Shown here: positions 1 through 6,047 of the stretch, in pieces
How the letters are laid out: each line of letters starts with the position of its first letter
How positions within the stretch are numbered: position 1 is the stretch's first letter
Assembly (NCBI GenBank): GCA_025363325.1
Contig: JANYEF010000401.1
Span: 1-15,664, forward strand
DNA: 15,664 nucleotides
From: Nitrospira sp.
Lineage (GTDB): Bacteria > Nitrospirota > Nitrospiria > Nitrospirales > Nitrospiraceae
Direction: 5' to 3'
Program-made: the position numbers and the translations under genes
Notes under the pieces: generated by a model
What the model saw: the letters and a program-made list of their open reading frames with translations, nothing else
What the model was told of the DNA's origin: nothing
Database searches by the model: none

Positions 1-938
1 TGACGGTACAGGAGGAGCGCGTCGAAGGTGCTGCTGTCATTCGTACCTGAGATATAGCTGTAGAGCGGAAATATCCGGTGACTCGTCTCGTCGGCCGTCG
101 TCACGTGTTCGAATAGCGCTAAGGAGGGTATCACGGAAAATCCTTTAGCTGGAGGCAGACCGAGTATGGCGAGCCGCTTGACATGGGCCGAGGTGTTGTC
201 GGCATAGCCATAGAACGGGAAAAGGAAATGGTAGTGTTGAGATTGGTCGTCAGAGGAGCCATAGAGCGGCAGGATATAGCGATAGGCCTCTCCCTTCGAC
301 CGATCTTCGCCTGACCAATAGAACGGGAACAGCCAACTGTTCGACGAGTTCAGATCCTGTCGATAGTGAAAGAAGGGAAAGAGCAGATCCCATTGAGATA
401 AGTCAGTGCGGGTGTCGCTCGTCGTGACCAGTAACGGACCGAGCACAAAGTTTCTTGCGTAGTACTCGCCCATGACATGGCGACTGAATAAAGGAAAGAG
501 ATGGTGCCATGAGCTGTCACCATGGATCGATTTCATATACAGCGGGACGGTGAAGGTCCATTCTCGCCCCGGCCCTTCAGAGTGCCAATAGAGGGGAAAG
601 ACATGGGTCCAGGCCTGGTCGCCTCTGCGCTCATAGGATCCCAATGGCCAGAGAATGCTGCGTCGCAGCAGATTTTTCGTCGGATCTTGCTCCATGGAGT
701 ACAGCGGCCGCACAGCCAGCCGAGAATAGCTGCCTCGTTCTTCAGCCGAATAGAGCCACAGAAGGCCCTCTTCGGACGTGCCGTCAGCAGACTGTTCTGT
801 GCACCACAAGAGTCCAATGCAATGACGCCTGATATCTTGCGGTTCTCCACTTTCTCCGGCCAATGCTCCGAATGGAAACAGCATGGTCACGACAATCAAT
901 ATTCCTAGCTTCAACATGTAGCATCTTGACATCGTCAT
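1..938 (-). CDS. Exported protein with FPLY-type repeats (C-terminus beyond window)
   Basis: The frame is open from the ATG at 938 to the window edge, giving 312 codons with no stop, so the C-terminus is missing. The start has an AGGAGG Shine-Dalgarno just upstream (about 945-951). Residues 9-27 form a hydrophobic signal peptide ending ALA before GES. From residue about 75 on, a degenerate repeat recurs about every 17-20 residues, centred on a Pro followed by an aromatic pair: RPLY (77), FPLY (114), VPLY (131), FPLF (148), FPFF (187), FPFY (204), LPLY (223), FPFY (240), FPLY (290). Trp or His often precedes the motif, and polar turns such as GED and DDQS lie between copies. Regular short aromatic strands and polar turns suggest a beta-rich solenoid, propeller or barrel in the periplasm or outer membrane; this fold is inference. 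I do not recognise a named family and assign no function. The only complete ORFs in this stretch are in other frames. Confidence 0.8.
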   Translation of the reverse strand, partial: MTMSRCYMLKLGILIVVTMLFPFGALAGESGEPQDIRRHCIGLLWCTEQSADGTSEEGLLWLYSAEERGSYSRLAVRPLYSMEQDPTKNLLRRSILWPLGSYERRGDQAWTHVFPLYWHSEGPGREWTFTVPLYMKSIHGDSSWHHLFPLFSRHVMGEYYARNFVLGPLLVTTSDTRTDLSQWDLLFPFFHYRQDLNSSNSWLFPFYWSGEDRSKGEAYRYILPLYGSSDDQSQHYHFLFPFYGYADNTSAHVKRLAILGLPPAKGFSVIPSLALFEHVTTADETSHRIFPLYSYISGTNDSSTFDALLLYR

Positions 939-991
939 GGCGATCCTCCTTTGCGGAGCCGGTGAGTTCATGACGATCAGTTCAGCAACAG

Positions 992-1011
992 TTGTGCCTC
1001 TCATGGCACAA
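992..1011. repeat. Small perfect hairpin TTGTGCC/GGCACAA
   Basis: Seven perfectly paired bases flank a 6-nt loop, about 55 bp upstream of the FPLY-repeat gene's start on the minus strand. It could be an operator or 5' UTR hairpin; the role is unknown. Confidence 0.35.
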
Positions 1012-1113
1012 TCGGGCGGAAAGCGTAGGTGGGCGTCAATGGAGAGTTTTAGGGAATAGCACCATGCTGGATTGCTAGCCGACGACAGGATGTGAAACTA
1101 TCTCGCGGAAAAA

Positions 1114-1154
1114 CTATGAACGCTTGTTCAGAGGATGGCGACGGTTGTTCATAG
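1114..1154. repeat. Inverted repeat CTATGAAC/GTTCATAG
   Basis: An 8-bp perfect inverted repeat (1114-1121 and 1147-1154) is separated by 25 nt. The spacer contains a further GTTC next to the left arm. It lies in the gene-free stretch downstream of the lectin-like gene. Possible operator or remnant of a mobile palindrome; function unknown. Confidence 0.35.
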
Positions 1155-1295
1155 GCGGATTAAAGGAGAGAATGCACCGAAAATAGATAGAATGGCCGGC
1201 TTCATGCCTTGCAGCGAGAAGCTGGCCGTTGCAACGTCGTTCAATTGAGATTACGGTTGCCGTGCGGCACCCGAGCGCAATCCACTTATCGATGA

Positions 1296-1333
1296 TAGAA
1301 CAGAAAACGGTTCCTGGAACTGTTTTCTCCACA
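1296..1333. repeat. Palindromic repeat, copy 1 (38 bp)
   Basis: Its core, GAAAACGGTTCC-T-GGAACTGTTTTC (1303-1327), is an imperfect palindrome with 12-bp arms, one mismatch and a 1-nt centre. The whole 38-bp block recurs at 2840-2877 in the same orientation with 36 of 38 bases identical. It looks like a dispersed REP-type repeat. No transposase is present in the window. Confidence 0.75.
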
Positions 1334-1367
1334 AAACCAACTGTTCTTAAAACAGCTGGAGAGAATT

Positions 1368-1399
1368 GGGGTCAGCACAAAATAAAGTGGTCTGACCCC
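1368..1399. repeat. REP-like hairpin GGGGTCAG/CTGACCCC
   Basis: Arms GGGGTCAG (1368-1375) and CTGACCCC (1392-1399) pair perfectly, and an inner CAC/GTG pair (1376-1378, 1387-1389) extends the stem. It is followed by TTAAATTTGTCCCC. Sequences of this GGGGTCAG...CTGACCCC type are, to my knowledge, common REP-like palindromes associated with IS200-type (RAYT) transposases. That link is recalled, not shown here. It sits 35 bp beyond the palindrome at 1296-1333, so the two may form one composite element. Confidence 0.6.
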
Positions 1400-1473
1400 T
1401 TAAATTTGTCCCCGATACACACAGGCGCCAAGGCTCTGCCGTGATCTCATGAGGAAGGCAGGAATCGTCACGC

Positions 1474-2310
1474 TCAGGGCAGCGCGCTTTGGTTGACGAA
1501 CACATTGTCAAAGAGGGCGTCTACCATGCCAACAGGCCTTCCGGAGCCACTGCAGCTGGCAACGAAATTAGCCGCATCTAGTGTTTTCAACTGAACTCCG
1601 GGAGGTACGGGAGAAAACCCGGCGTAAGTGACGAATACCGGCTGTTCTCTGTCACGTTGGAAGATGAACCGGTGGTGGTCCTTGTCCCACTGCACCAGGA
1701 GACTGACCCACTCCCCCGTTGTCACTGTGCCCAGAAGCCCTTCGCCACCGACTAGAGGAGGGCTCACTACGCAGTTGCGATCGCCGCAAAGGTTCACGAA
1801 GTAGAAGATCTCAAGGACGTCAGATGGGTCGGGGGAATTCGAACGACGCCGCACCGCCACGCCCGCGATAACGTCGGAGGTGGCGTCTCCAAGGACTGTC
1901 GCGTTGGTGTTGAAGAAAAACCCGAAGATCTGAGCGGATGCCTGAGTAGGGGTGAGGTCGGGACAGCCCGTGCTCTCGACGTTTCGAACCTGCACCCTGG
2001 AGCGAATGGCTGTGATGGTATCCGGGCGTGTGAACGCTAATCGGAAGAGGTTGAGGGTATTCCCGCTGTAGCTGAAGGTGTTGCCATACGAGCGATTGAG
2101 GAGTCGAAGGTTGTGCTCCTCCGGGGTGATTTTGCGGACCAACTCCTGGTAAAAGCCACCGGTTTGAAATTGGTCTCCGCGCCACTTGTCAGGATTGATC
2201 AGGGCCTGATCGAAGTTGTCATACAGCTTGAGAGGTTCCAAGGCTTCGGCGAAGCCCCAGGTACCCAGGACAAGCACGAACACGAGGAGTTGAAGTATAC
2301 GCGGTTTCAT
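1474..2310 (-). CDS. Exported protein, probable concanavalin A-like (jelly-roll) fold
   Basis: This is a 278-residue protein. A signal peptide covers residues 1-24 (MKPRILQ, hydrophobic core, cleavage near AEA-LEP). The start ATG at 2310 is preceded by a purine-rich AGGGGGG ribosome site. The mature N-terminus reads LYDNFDQALINPDKW, close to the 'DDF...G..ld..kW' opening of concanavalin A-like lectin/glucanase and LamG-type domains. The C-terminus returns to VDALFDNVFV, as expected when the last strand packs beside the first. A central WVSLLVQWDKDHHRFIFQRD segment also fits a lectin-like sandwich. Several Cys residues could form disulfides in the periplasm. I see no glycosidase catalytic motif such as the GH16 ExDxE, so binding rather than hydrolysis is more likely. 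The fold is an inference from motif resemblance. It appears monocistronic, with long gaps on both sides. Confidence 0.82.
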   Translation of the reverse strand: MKPRILQLLVFVLVLGTWGFAEALEPLKLYDNFDQALINPDKWRGDQFQTGGFYQELVRKITPEEHNLRLLNRSYGNTFSYSGNTLNLFRLAFTRPDTITAIRSRVQVRNVESTGCPDLTPTQASAQIFGFFFNTNATVLGDATSDVIAGVAVRRRSNSPDPSDVLEIFYFVNLCGDRNCVVSPPLVGGEGLLGTVTTGEWVSLLVQWDKDHHRFIFQRDREQPVFVTYAGFSPVPPGVQLKTLDAANFVASCSGSGRPVGMVDALFDNVFVNQSALP

Positions 2311-2516
2311 GGTGAATCCCCCCTATTAATGTATGTGCGGCCTCAGCTCGAGCCGAAGGATATGACCGCAGTTCCCTGCACGTTTCTGTGTTGTCGAGCG
2401 CCGCAGACCGCTCCGAGATCCCTGTGTTTCTCACACCAGCCTGCGCTTTCTACAAAAGCGAAGAGGCAAGCGTGGCTCCCACATGCAGGCAGGACACAGC
2501 TGACGCGCGGAACAGG

Positions 2517-2588
2517 CTAGCGTGATTGACGAGGCGCCCGCCGGTGACTCGGCAGGCCGTGATGATCCGGTGGAGTAAGGTCTTCCAT
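2517..2588 (-). CDS. Possible 23-aa small ORF or gene-start remnant
   Basis: An ATG at 2588 is preceded by AAGGAGGTGG (2591-2600), one of the strongest ribosome-binding sequences in the window. The ORF encodes only 23 residues (MEDLTPPDHH..., ending RQSR) before TAG at 2517-2519. It is polar, rich in Pro, His and Arg, and has no signal or membrane segment. It could be a genuine small protein, a leader peptide, or the surviving 5' end of a decayed gene. A longer in-frame ORF starts upstream at 2729, but the ribosome site favours the internal ATG. Not recognised. Confidence 0.3.
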   Translation of the reverse strand: MEDLTPPDHHGLPSHRRAPRQSR

Positions 2589-2839
2589 TTCCACCTCCTT
2601 CTTGGTTCGGAGTGACCGGAGGGGAACCAGCCTGCGAAGGGTTTCACGTTTACTCTTCTTGACAGACTGTGTCAACGGGCGCGATCCCATTTCCTTCAGA
2701 CAGGCACCAGCATAATCCGCGCCATCCACAATTCCTAAAAGACTGGGAGCAATTCGGGTAAGCCGCTACCTGCCCTTCTTCAGCCACCTCCGCAAACCGC
2801 GAACGATATTGCGAAGACTGGAGTCCCACATGTCCCCAG

Positions 2840-2877
2840 TAGAACAGAAAACGGTTCCTGGAATTTTTTTCTCCACA
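2840..2877. repeat. Palindromic repeat, copy 2 (38 bp)
   Basis: This matches 1296-1333 at 36 of 38 positions in the same orientation. Both changes fall in the right arm of the palindrome (GGAACTGTTTTC becomes GGAATTTTTTTC), so pairing is weaker than in copy 1. It lies about 40 bp beyond the stop codon of the DUF2846-type gene, on the downstream side, so it could influence its transcript end. Confidence 0.72.
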
Positions 2878-2914
2878 CACATTACGACTGTTACAACCAC
2901 AGATGGTAGATTAC

Positions 2915-3361
2915 TTACTTAGGTACATCGGAAGCTCCTGTATATTTACACTCCTTAATCTCTTCCAGCCCATCCGCCGAGTCGACGAGCTCGCCATAAA
3001 CGTGTCCGACAAAAAATCCCATGCTGACGGAGAACCTCACAAAGCGGGTCTGTCCCTTCTCTAGAACAAAAGTGACCTTCCGATCGACCTCGGTGCTGGT
3101 GACAACTTCGTAGTTGCCCGCTGGACGGTCGACATAGAAAAACCCTTGTGCTACCGCATTACCGACCTTGGTCCCATTAAGGTTGATGTCCGGCTGGAGT
3201 GCTGCACCCAGGACCGTGGTGCGGTAGAAGAAGATTCTCCCGGAGTCTTGATCTTTCGGCATGGTGCTGGGGTTCATTACGGTGAATTTTACGCCGGACG
3301 CGCAAGCGGAAAGTGTCAGAGCAACGAGGCAGCAGGCAAACAGCCGAAATCCTTTGAGCAT
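2915..3361 (-). CDS. DUF2846-type lipoprotein
   Basis: This is a 148-residue protein. The start ATG at 3361 follows AAGGAGGG with about 7-nt spacing. Residues 1-19 form a lipoprotein signal with a clear lipobox LSAC (acylated Cys at 19), so it should be a membrane-anchored lipoprotein. The mature part has the features I associate with DUF2846: an SGRIFFYRTTVLGAALQPDI opening, an NLNGTKVGNA strand, FFYVDRPAGNYEV, then VTFVLEKGQTRFVRF and a C-terminal EEIKEC. The family is of unknown function and usually found as small lipoproteins. It begins only 18 nt after the stop of the upstream lipoprotein-like gene, so the two are probably co-transcribed. The family call is from memory of the motif pattern. 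Confidence 0.85.
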   Translation of the reverse strand: MLKGFRLFACCLVALTLSACASGVKFTVMNPSTMPKDQDSGRIFFYRTTVLGAALQPDINLNGTKVGNAVAQGFFYVDRPAGNYEVVTSTEVDRKVTFVLEKGQTRFVRFSVSMGFFVGHVYGELVDSADGLEEIKECKYTGASDVPK

Positions 3362-3379
3362 GGGCAGCCCTCCTTTTGT

Positions 3380-3769
3380 TTACCGCTCAATCGGAAGTGC
3401 AATTGAGGGAGAATGTGGTACAAATCCCTTCTCGAAAGGAAGAAAGAAGCCTATGAGTTTGTCTCCCGACATGACCAAATAGGCTTCGTGAACATTGGAA
3501 CATTCGAGTGTCAGGACTTGATCTTTCGAGCGAAGCACGTCTCCTTCTGCAATCGTTCCTACTTGGTCCCAACGGGTTGTCTTGCGCAGAGTTCGTGAGC
3601 TAAAACAGGGGGTACCTGTCAGCGCCACGTTGTCGGAGAGCACAAGCGTGCGTGTCGCGTTTTGCGTCGGCTGATATGTCGCAGCTGTGTAGGTCACGTG
3701 CGCGAGGTCAAAGGCGCAGGCTGCACACAAGAATCCAGCCATGCTGGCAACAATAGCCATCCGTCCCAT
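3380..3769 (-). CDS. Small exported protein, probable lipoprotein
   Basis: This is a 129-residue protein. Its N-terminus (MGRMAIVASMAGFLCAACAF) is a short positive and hydrophobic signal with CAAC at residues 15-18. That resembles a lipobox, though Cys at the -3 position is atypical, so plain signal-peptidase I export is possible. The remainder is soluble with no recognised domain; it carries LVLSDNVALTG, WDQVGTIAEGDVL and AYLVMSGDKLIGFFLPFEKGF segments, suggesting a small beta-rich fold. A second in-frame ATG lies three codons in, and the ribosome site (AAGGA, more than 10 nt upstream of the first ATG) is weak, so the start is uncertain. It lies 18 nt upstream of the DUF2846-type lipoprotein, and the two likely form an operon. 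Function unknown. Confidence 0.75.
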   Translation of the reverse strand: MGRMAIVASMAGFLCAACAFDLAHVTYTAATYQPTQNATRTLVLSDNVALTGTPCFSSRTLRKTTRWDQVGTIAEGDVLRSKDQVLTLECSNVHEAYLVMSGDKLIGFFLPFEKGFVPHSPSIALPIER

Positions 3770-3868
3770 CTAAGCCCACCATCCTTTCTTGAATGAAGGT
3801 GCGAATACTCTTTCCCAATATCGCGTCAATGCAAAAACGCCAGATTGTAAGGGGGGGGCACAACCCTT

Positions 3869-4201
3869 CTATCGAGCGAAAACAGGGCCGCCACCCTCTT
3901 TTTTGATCTGGCGTTTCTTGGAGACGGTCTCCGCCGCCACCACGTTCTTGCAATGGTCGCAAATCCAGTGTCCATATAAGAGAGCTGGTCCTCGTTGCCC
4001 GCAGATCAGGCAATGACTGGGCTTTTCGAACGGCGGAGGCTCTGTCGTGTTCTCCTCCGCTCCCTGTTGAGTTGCTTTCTCTTTCTCTGACTTCACGATA
4101 GTCCCCGTACTGGTTGCTGAAGTGCCAACCATTTGTTTTTGAGTACCCCCGTCTCTGACCTGCCCCCTGTGGTTGTACCAGCCGCCATGTGAGTCGGGCA
4201 C
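3869..4201 (-). CDS. Small protein with C-terminal CxxC zinc ribbon
   Basis: The ORF encodes 110 residues from a GTG at 4201. Residues 20-60 are low-complexity and polar (Thr, Lys, Glu, Gln rich), likely disordered. Residues 64-84 hold two CxxC knuckles, CLIC (64-67) and CDHC (81-84), 13 residues apart, which is a zinc-ribbon arrangement. A basic tail (KKRQIKK) follows, so nucleic-acid or protein binding is plausible, but the partner is unknown. No Shine-Dalgarno precedes the GTG. It lies 5 nt after the TAG of the beta-barrel gene, which suggests translational coupling or reinitiation. A downstream Met (residue 24) is an alternative start. There is no signal peptide, unlike its neighbours. 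The zinc-binding motif is clear; the function is not. Confidence 0.6.
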   Translation of the reverse strand: MPDSHGGWYNHRGQVRDGGTQKQMVGTSATSTGTIVKSEKEKATQQGAEENTTEPPPFEKPSHCLICGQRGPALLYGHWICDHCKNVVAAETVSKKRQIKKEGGGPVFAR

Positions 4202-4206
4202 ATTAG

Positions 4207-4853
4207 CTAAAAGTGGAACGACACGCCCCCAAGGAAATGGTTTGCCGAGTAGTCTGCTTTGAGTCCTATCGCATCAGGAAGTTCGAATGCTGCACGGTTG
4301 TATTTATACTCCGCGAAGAGCGCGATGCGATCAGTCGCAAAGTACCGCAGCCCAGCTAATGCATTCAGGCCTGGCGCGACATCTTTGTCCGACTGCCCTT
4401 GGAACTTAGCTTCCGCAAAGAACACTCCCAACCCTACGCCTGCATAAGGCGAAACTGCTTGCCTGGATATCGAACCAGGGCATTGATCGCCCACGTGAAG
4501 ACGTTCAGATTGAAACCAGGCGCAGGAACCGTCACTCCAAGAGCAGTAATCGGCTGCTGTTTGACGTGCGGAGTGGTGTCAAACATTTCCATCTCTATTC
4601 CAAGCCAATTTACACTTGGAAGGTAATAGCCAACTTTCGCTCCGTAGACGATAGAATCGTGCAATTTCAGATCGGAGAAGGACAAACCTGAGATAGCTCC
4701 GGTCCCTTGAACACTACTCAAGTCACCCGGTGACGTATAGCCAATCTGGCCAGCGACGTACAACTCTGCCTGTGCTGAACGGCCAGATAGCGTCACACAA
4801 CACAGTCCCACTAAGAGGAAATAGAGTCCAAGCGCGTGATCCGAACGTCTCAT
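4207..4853 (-). pseudogene. Outer-membrane beta-barrel protein, broken by a 1-nt frameshift
   Basis: The ATG at 4853 follows a strong AAGGAGGTGG ribosome site. A signal peptide (about residues 1-29, ending SAQA) leads into ELYVAGQIGYTSPGDL, a typical first barrel strand of the small OmpA-like/OMP_b-brl class. The reading frame stops early at TAG 4434-4436 after NALVRYPGKQFR. The family-typical continuation PYAGVGLGVFFAEAKF, then LAGLRYF, IALFAEYKYN and a C-terminal FLGGVSFHF, lies in another frame ending at TAG 4207-4209. The span is 647 nt, exactly one short of 216 codons. One lost base around 4446-4454 (for example a C from CCC in the coding strand) explains it and restores a 215-residue barrel ending in Phe, the usual outer-membrane signature. 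The cause is either a true recent inactivation or a sequencing/assembly error; there is no slippery site for programmed frameshifting. The native role is unknown and probably structural or adhesive. Confidence 0.85.
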
Positions 4854-4983
4854 ATGCCACCTCCTTGGTGAATGAGCGATCCACAATGGACGGTGATTCG
4901 GTGAGGAAAAGCCGAGAACCGAGGTGTGGTGAAAACCATCGCAGTCCCCCTTGGTCAAAAACCTAGGAACCGGCGACTCGTAT

Positions 4984-5164
4984 TTAACCAGGACTATTTA
5001 CGAATACCCGCTAGGTCGTCCAATCTTCTCGCCCGGCGAGGCTTTTCTCGTTCGGCCTTCTCGACGGACTGCACATACGCTTACGTCGGCCTTACGTGCG
5101 AGATGCCCCAGCGGGCTTCGGTCTCGAACGCCTCGCGACCGCATTCATGAATAATCCTGGCTAA
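4984..5164. mobile_element. MITE-like element, 181 bp, imperfect 22-bp terminal inverted repeats
   Basis: The left end (4984-5005) and the reverse complement of the right end (5143-5164) agree at 18 of 22 positions, and all four differences are transitions: TTAACCAGGACTATTTACGA against TTAGCCAGGATTATTCATGA over the first 20. The right end shares ATTCATGAATAAT-type sequence and the preceding TCTCG-AACGC...CGCGAC segment with the element at 10221-10412, which suggests one family. No transposase ORF is inside. It is non-coding and probably mobilised or amplified in trans, or an old inactive copy. Confidence 0.6.
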
Positions 5165-5286
5165 CTGAATATCAGCAAGCCTCGTGCCCAATCAGAAATG
5201 CATTTATCCGTGGTCGCAGTCGGCTGTTTTTCCAGGAATTGCGCCTGTGCGGAAGCTGCTACAGCAGTAGGGAAAGCGGTCTACGT

Positions 5287-5323
5287 GAATCGAAAACGAT
5301 TCGGTACAGAATCAAATTTGATT
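5287..5323. promoter_or_regulatory. Hairpin plus perfect 14-bp palindrome (possible operator)
   Basis: GAATCG-AAAA-CGATTC (5287-5302) is immediately followed by AATCAAATTTGATT (5310-5323), a perfect AT-rich palindrome flanked by GGTA/ACCG. Perfect symmetric sites of this size are often dimeric-regulator binding sites, but no promoter or target gene can be assigned here, so this is only a candidate. Confidence 0.3.
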
Positions 5324-5491
5324 ACCGGATCGAGAAATAAAAAGGTGCCAGCAACCATTGCGCGGCGTGGGTGTGCCTTGAGGTGGGCGACTGCGCGGCC
5401 AGCCGCTGGGATCCCACCGCACGCGTCGCGCACCGACGACACGACTTTCGCCGCACAGGCAAAAAGGGTCGTAAGAGCACTCAGTGCAGGT

Positions 5492-5770
5492 TCACTCTGT
5501 CGCCTGAGCAAGGAACGCGCCGAGAACGGTCAGGCCGGGCGGTTTCGTCGAAGTGCGTAGTATGAGGGACTTTTCGCGATTGGCCAGATCGGAAGACAGC
5601 CAGGGTGGTGGGATCATCAAGCCCGGACTATGAACGGCGGTTCCCAATGGATACGAGTGGAATCCCAAATCATCGTCACGAACATCCGATAGGGAAACAG
5701 GATCGTTACCCTCTTGTGCCAGATAAGTTTTGTCCTGGTTCATCTTGGGAGGCAATGGCGGCGTGACCAC
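5492..5770 (-). CDS. Possible 92-aa hypothetical protein
   Basis: An open frame runs from a GTG at 5770 (or an ATG ten codons in, giving MNQDKTYLAQEG) to TGA at 5492. Codon choice is not obviously aberrant, and the sequence DPVSLSDVRDDDLGFHSYPLG is protein-like. Against it: no Shine-Dalgarno precedes either start, there is no recognisable domain, and it is isolated in a large non-coding gap. It may be a real small cytoplasmic protein or a remnant. Not recognised. Confidence 0.25.
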   Translation of the reverse strand: MVTPPLPPKMNQDKTYLAQEGNDPVSLSDVRDDDLGFHSYPLGTAVHSPGLMIPPPWLSSDLANREKSLILRTSTKPPGLTVLGAFLAQATE

Positions 5771-6047
5771 CGCTCGACAGAGGCATGAGAGGGCTGATCC
5801 ACTTCGTTAGTGTTGGCGCAGGGCAGGAGGGGATGCTTTCTTCGGAGCTCGAATCAGATTGAAGGGCGCCAATTACATAAATCCTGGGAAACGATAGCCC
5901 GAGGCTCGATAGATTGAACGAATACCGACTACAAAAGACCGCGGTCGATGCGAAAACGATCGTGATGGTCGTTCACAATCCAGGAGCAATCGTTCCTAAG
6001 ATCCTCGTGCAACATGCTCGCATTTGCGTTATGGAGGCTCAGTGAGG

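Larger units (their letters stand above)
939..1473. other. Intergenic region with several inverted repeats, no gene seen
   Basis: No convincing gene lies between the FPLY-repeat gene and the lectin-like gene. The short ORFs on both strands lack ribosome sites, and two overlap palindromes. The stretch holds four separate inverted repeats: TTGTGCC/GGCACAA (992-1011), CTATGAAC/GTTCATAG (1114-1154), the palindrome of the repeat at 1296-1333, and GGGGTCAG/CTGACCCC (1368-1399). Any of them could act as a transcription terminator, operator or REP-type sequence. None is followed by a clear U-tract. Confidence 0.6.
2311..2914. other. Intergenic region: one small ORF and one palindromic repeat
   Basis: About 600 bp separate the lectin-like gene from the DUF2846-type lipoprotein gene. 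It contains a 23-codon minus-strand ORF with a strong ribosome site (2517-2588), a TTGACA/TGTCAA inverted repeat with a 5-nt loop near 2658-2674, and the second copy of the 38-bp palindromic repeat (2840-2877). Longer ORFs on either strand have no ribosome site and look like noise or eroded coding sequence. Confidence 0.55.
4854..6047. other. 1.2-kb gap with few or no genes
   Basis: No well-supported gene lies between the beta-barrel gene and the sigma-54 activator gene. The stretch holds an element with terminal inverted repeats (4984-5164), a GAATCG-AAAA-CGATTC hairpin (5287-5302), a perfect palindrome (5310-5323), and one weak minus-strand ORF (5492-5770). A plus-strand ORF at 5198-5560 (120 codons) has an Ala/Arg/Cys-heavy composition and no ribosome site, so I do not call it. 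From 5771 to 6047 I see nothing definite. Confidence 0.5.

Noticed and set aside
533..850. 105-codon minus-strand ORF and overlapping plus-strand ORFs (522-908, 644-832)
   Set aside because: The longer minus frame from 938 has a signal peptide, a Shine-Dalgarno and a consistent repeat pattern; these are shadows of it.
1820..2185. 121-codon minus-strand ORF
   Set aside because: It overlaps the exported lectin-like gene in another frame, with composition (Pro, Arg, His, Ser) typical of a shifted reading.
2450..2880. Overlapping minus-strand ORFs of 65-76 codons
   Set aside because: No ribosome sites at their starts and no domain; one overlaps the palindromic repeat, so they are likely chance.
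4434..4494. Programmed ribosomal frameshift in the beta-barrel gene
   Set aside because: No slippery heptamer or downstream pseudoknot is evident at the junction; a simple base loss or read error is more economical.
5281..5511. 76-codon minus-strand ORF in the large gap
   Set aside because: TTG start without a ribosome site, overlapping another weak ORF, with a 3' end made of the palindrome and hairpin.
5198..5560. 120-codon plus-strand ORF in the large gap
   Set aside because: No ribosome site, Ala/Arg/Cys-heavy composition, and the hairpin and palindrome at 5287-5323 lie within it; not convincing as a gene.
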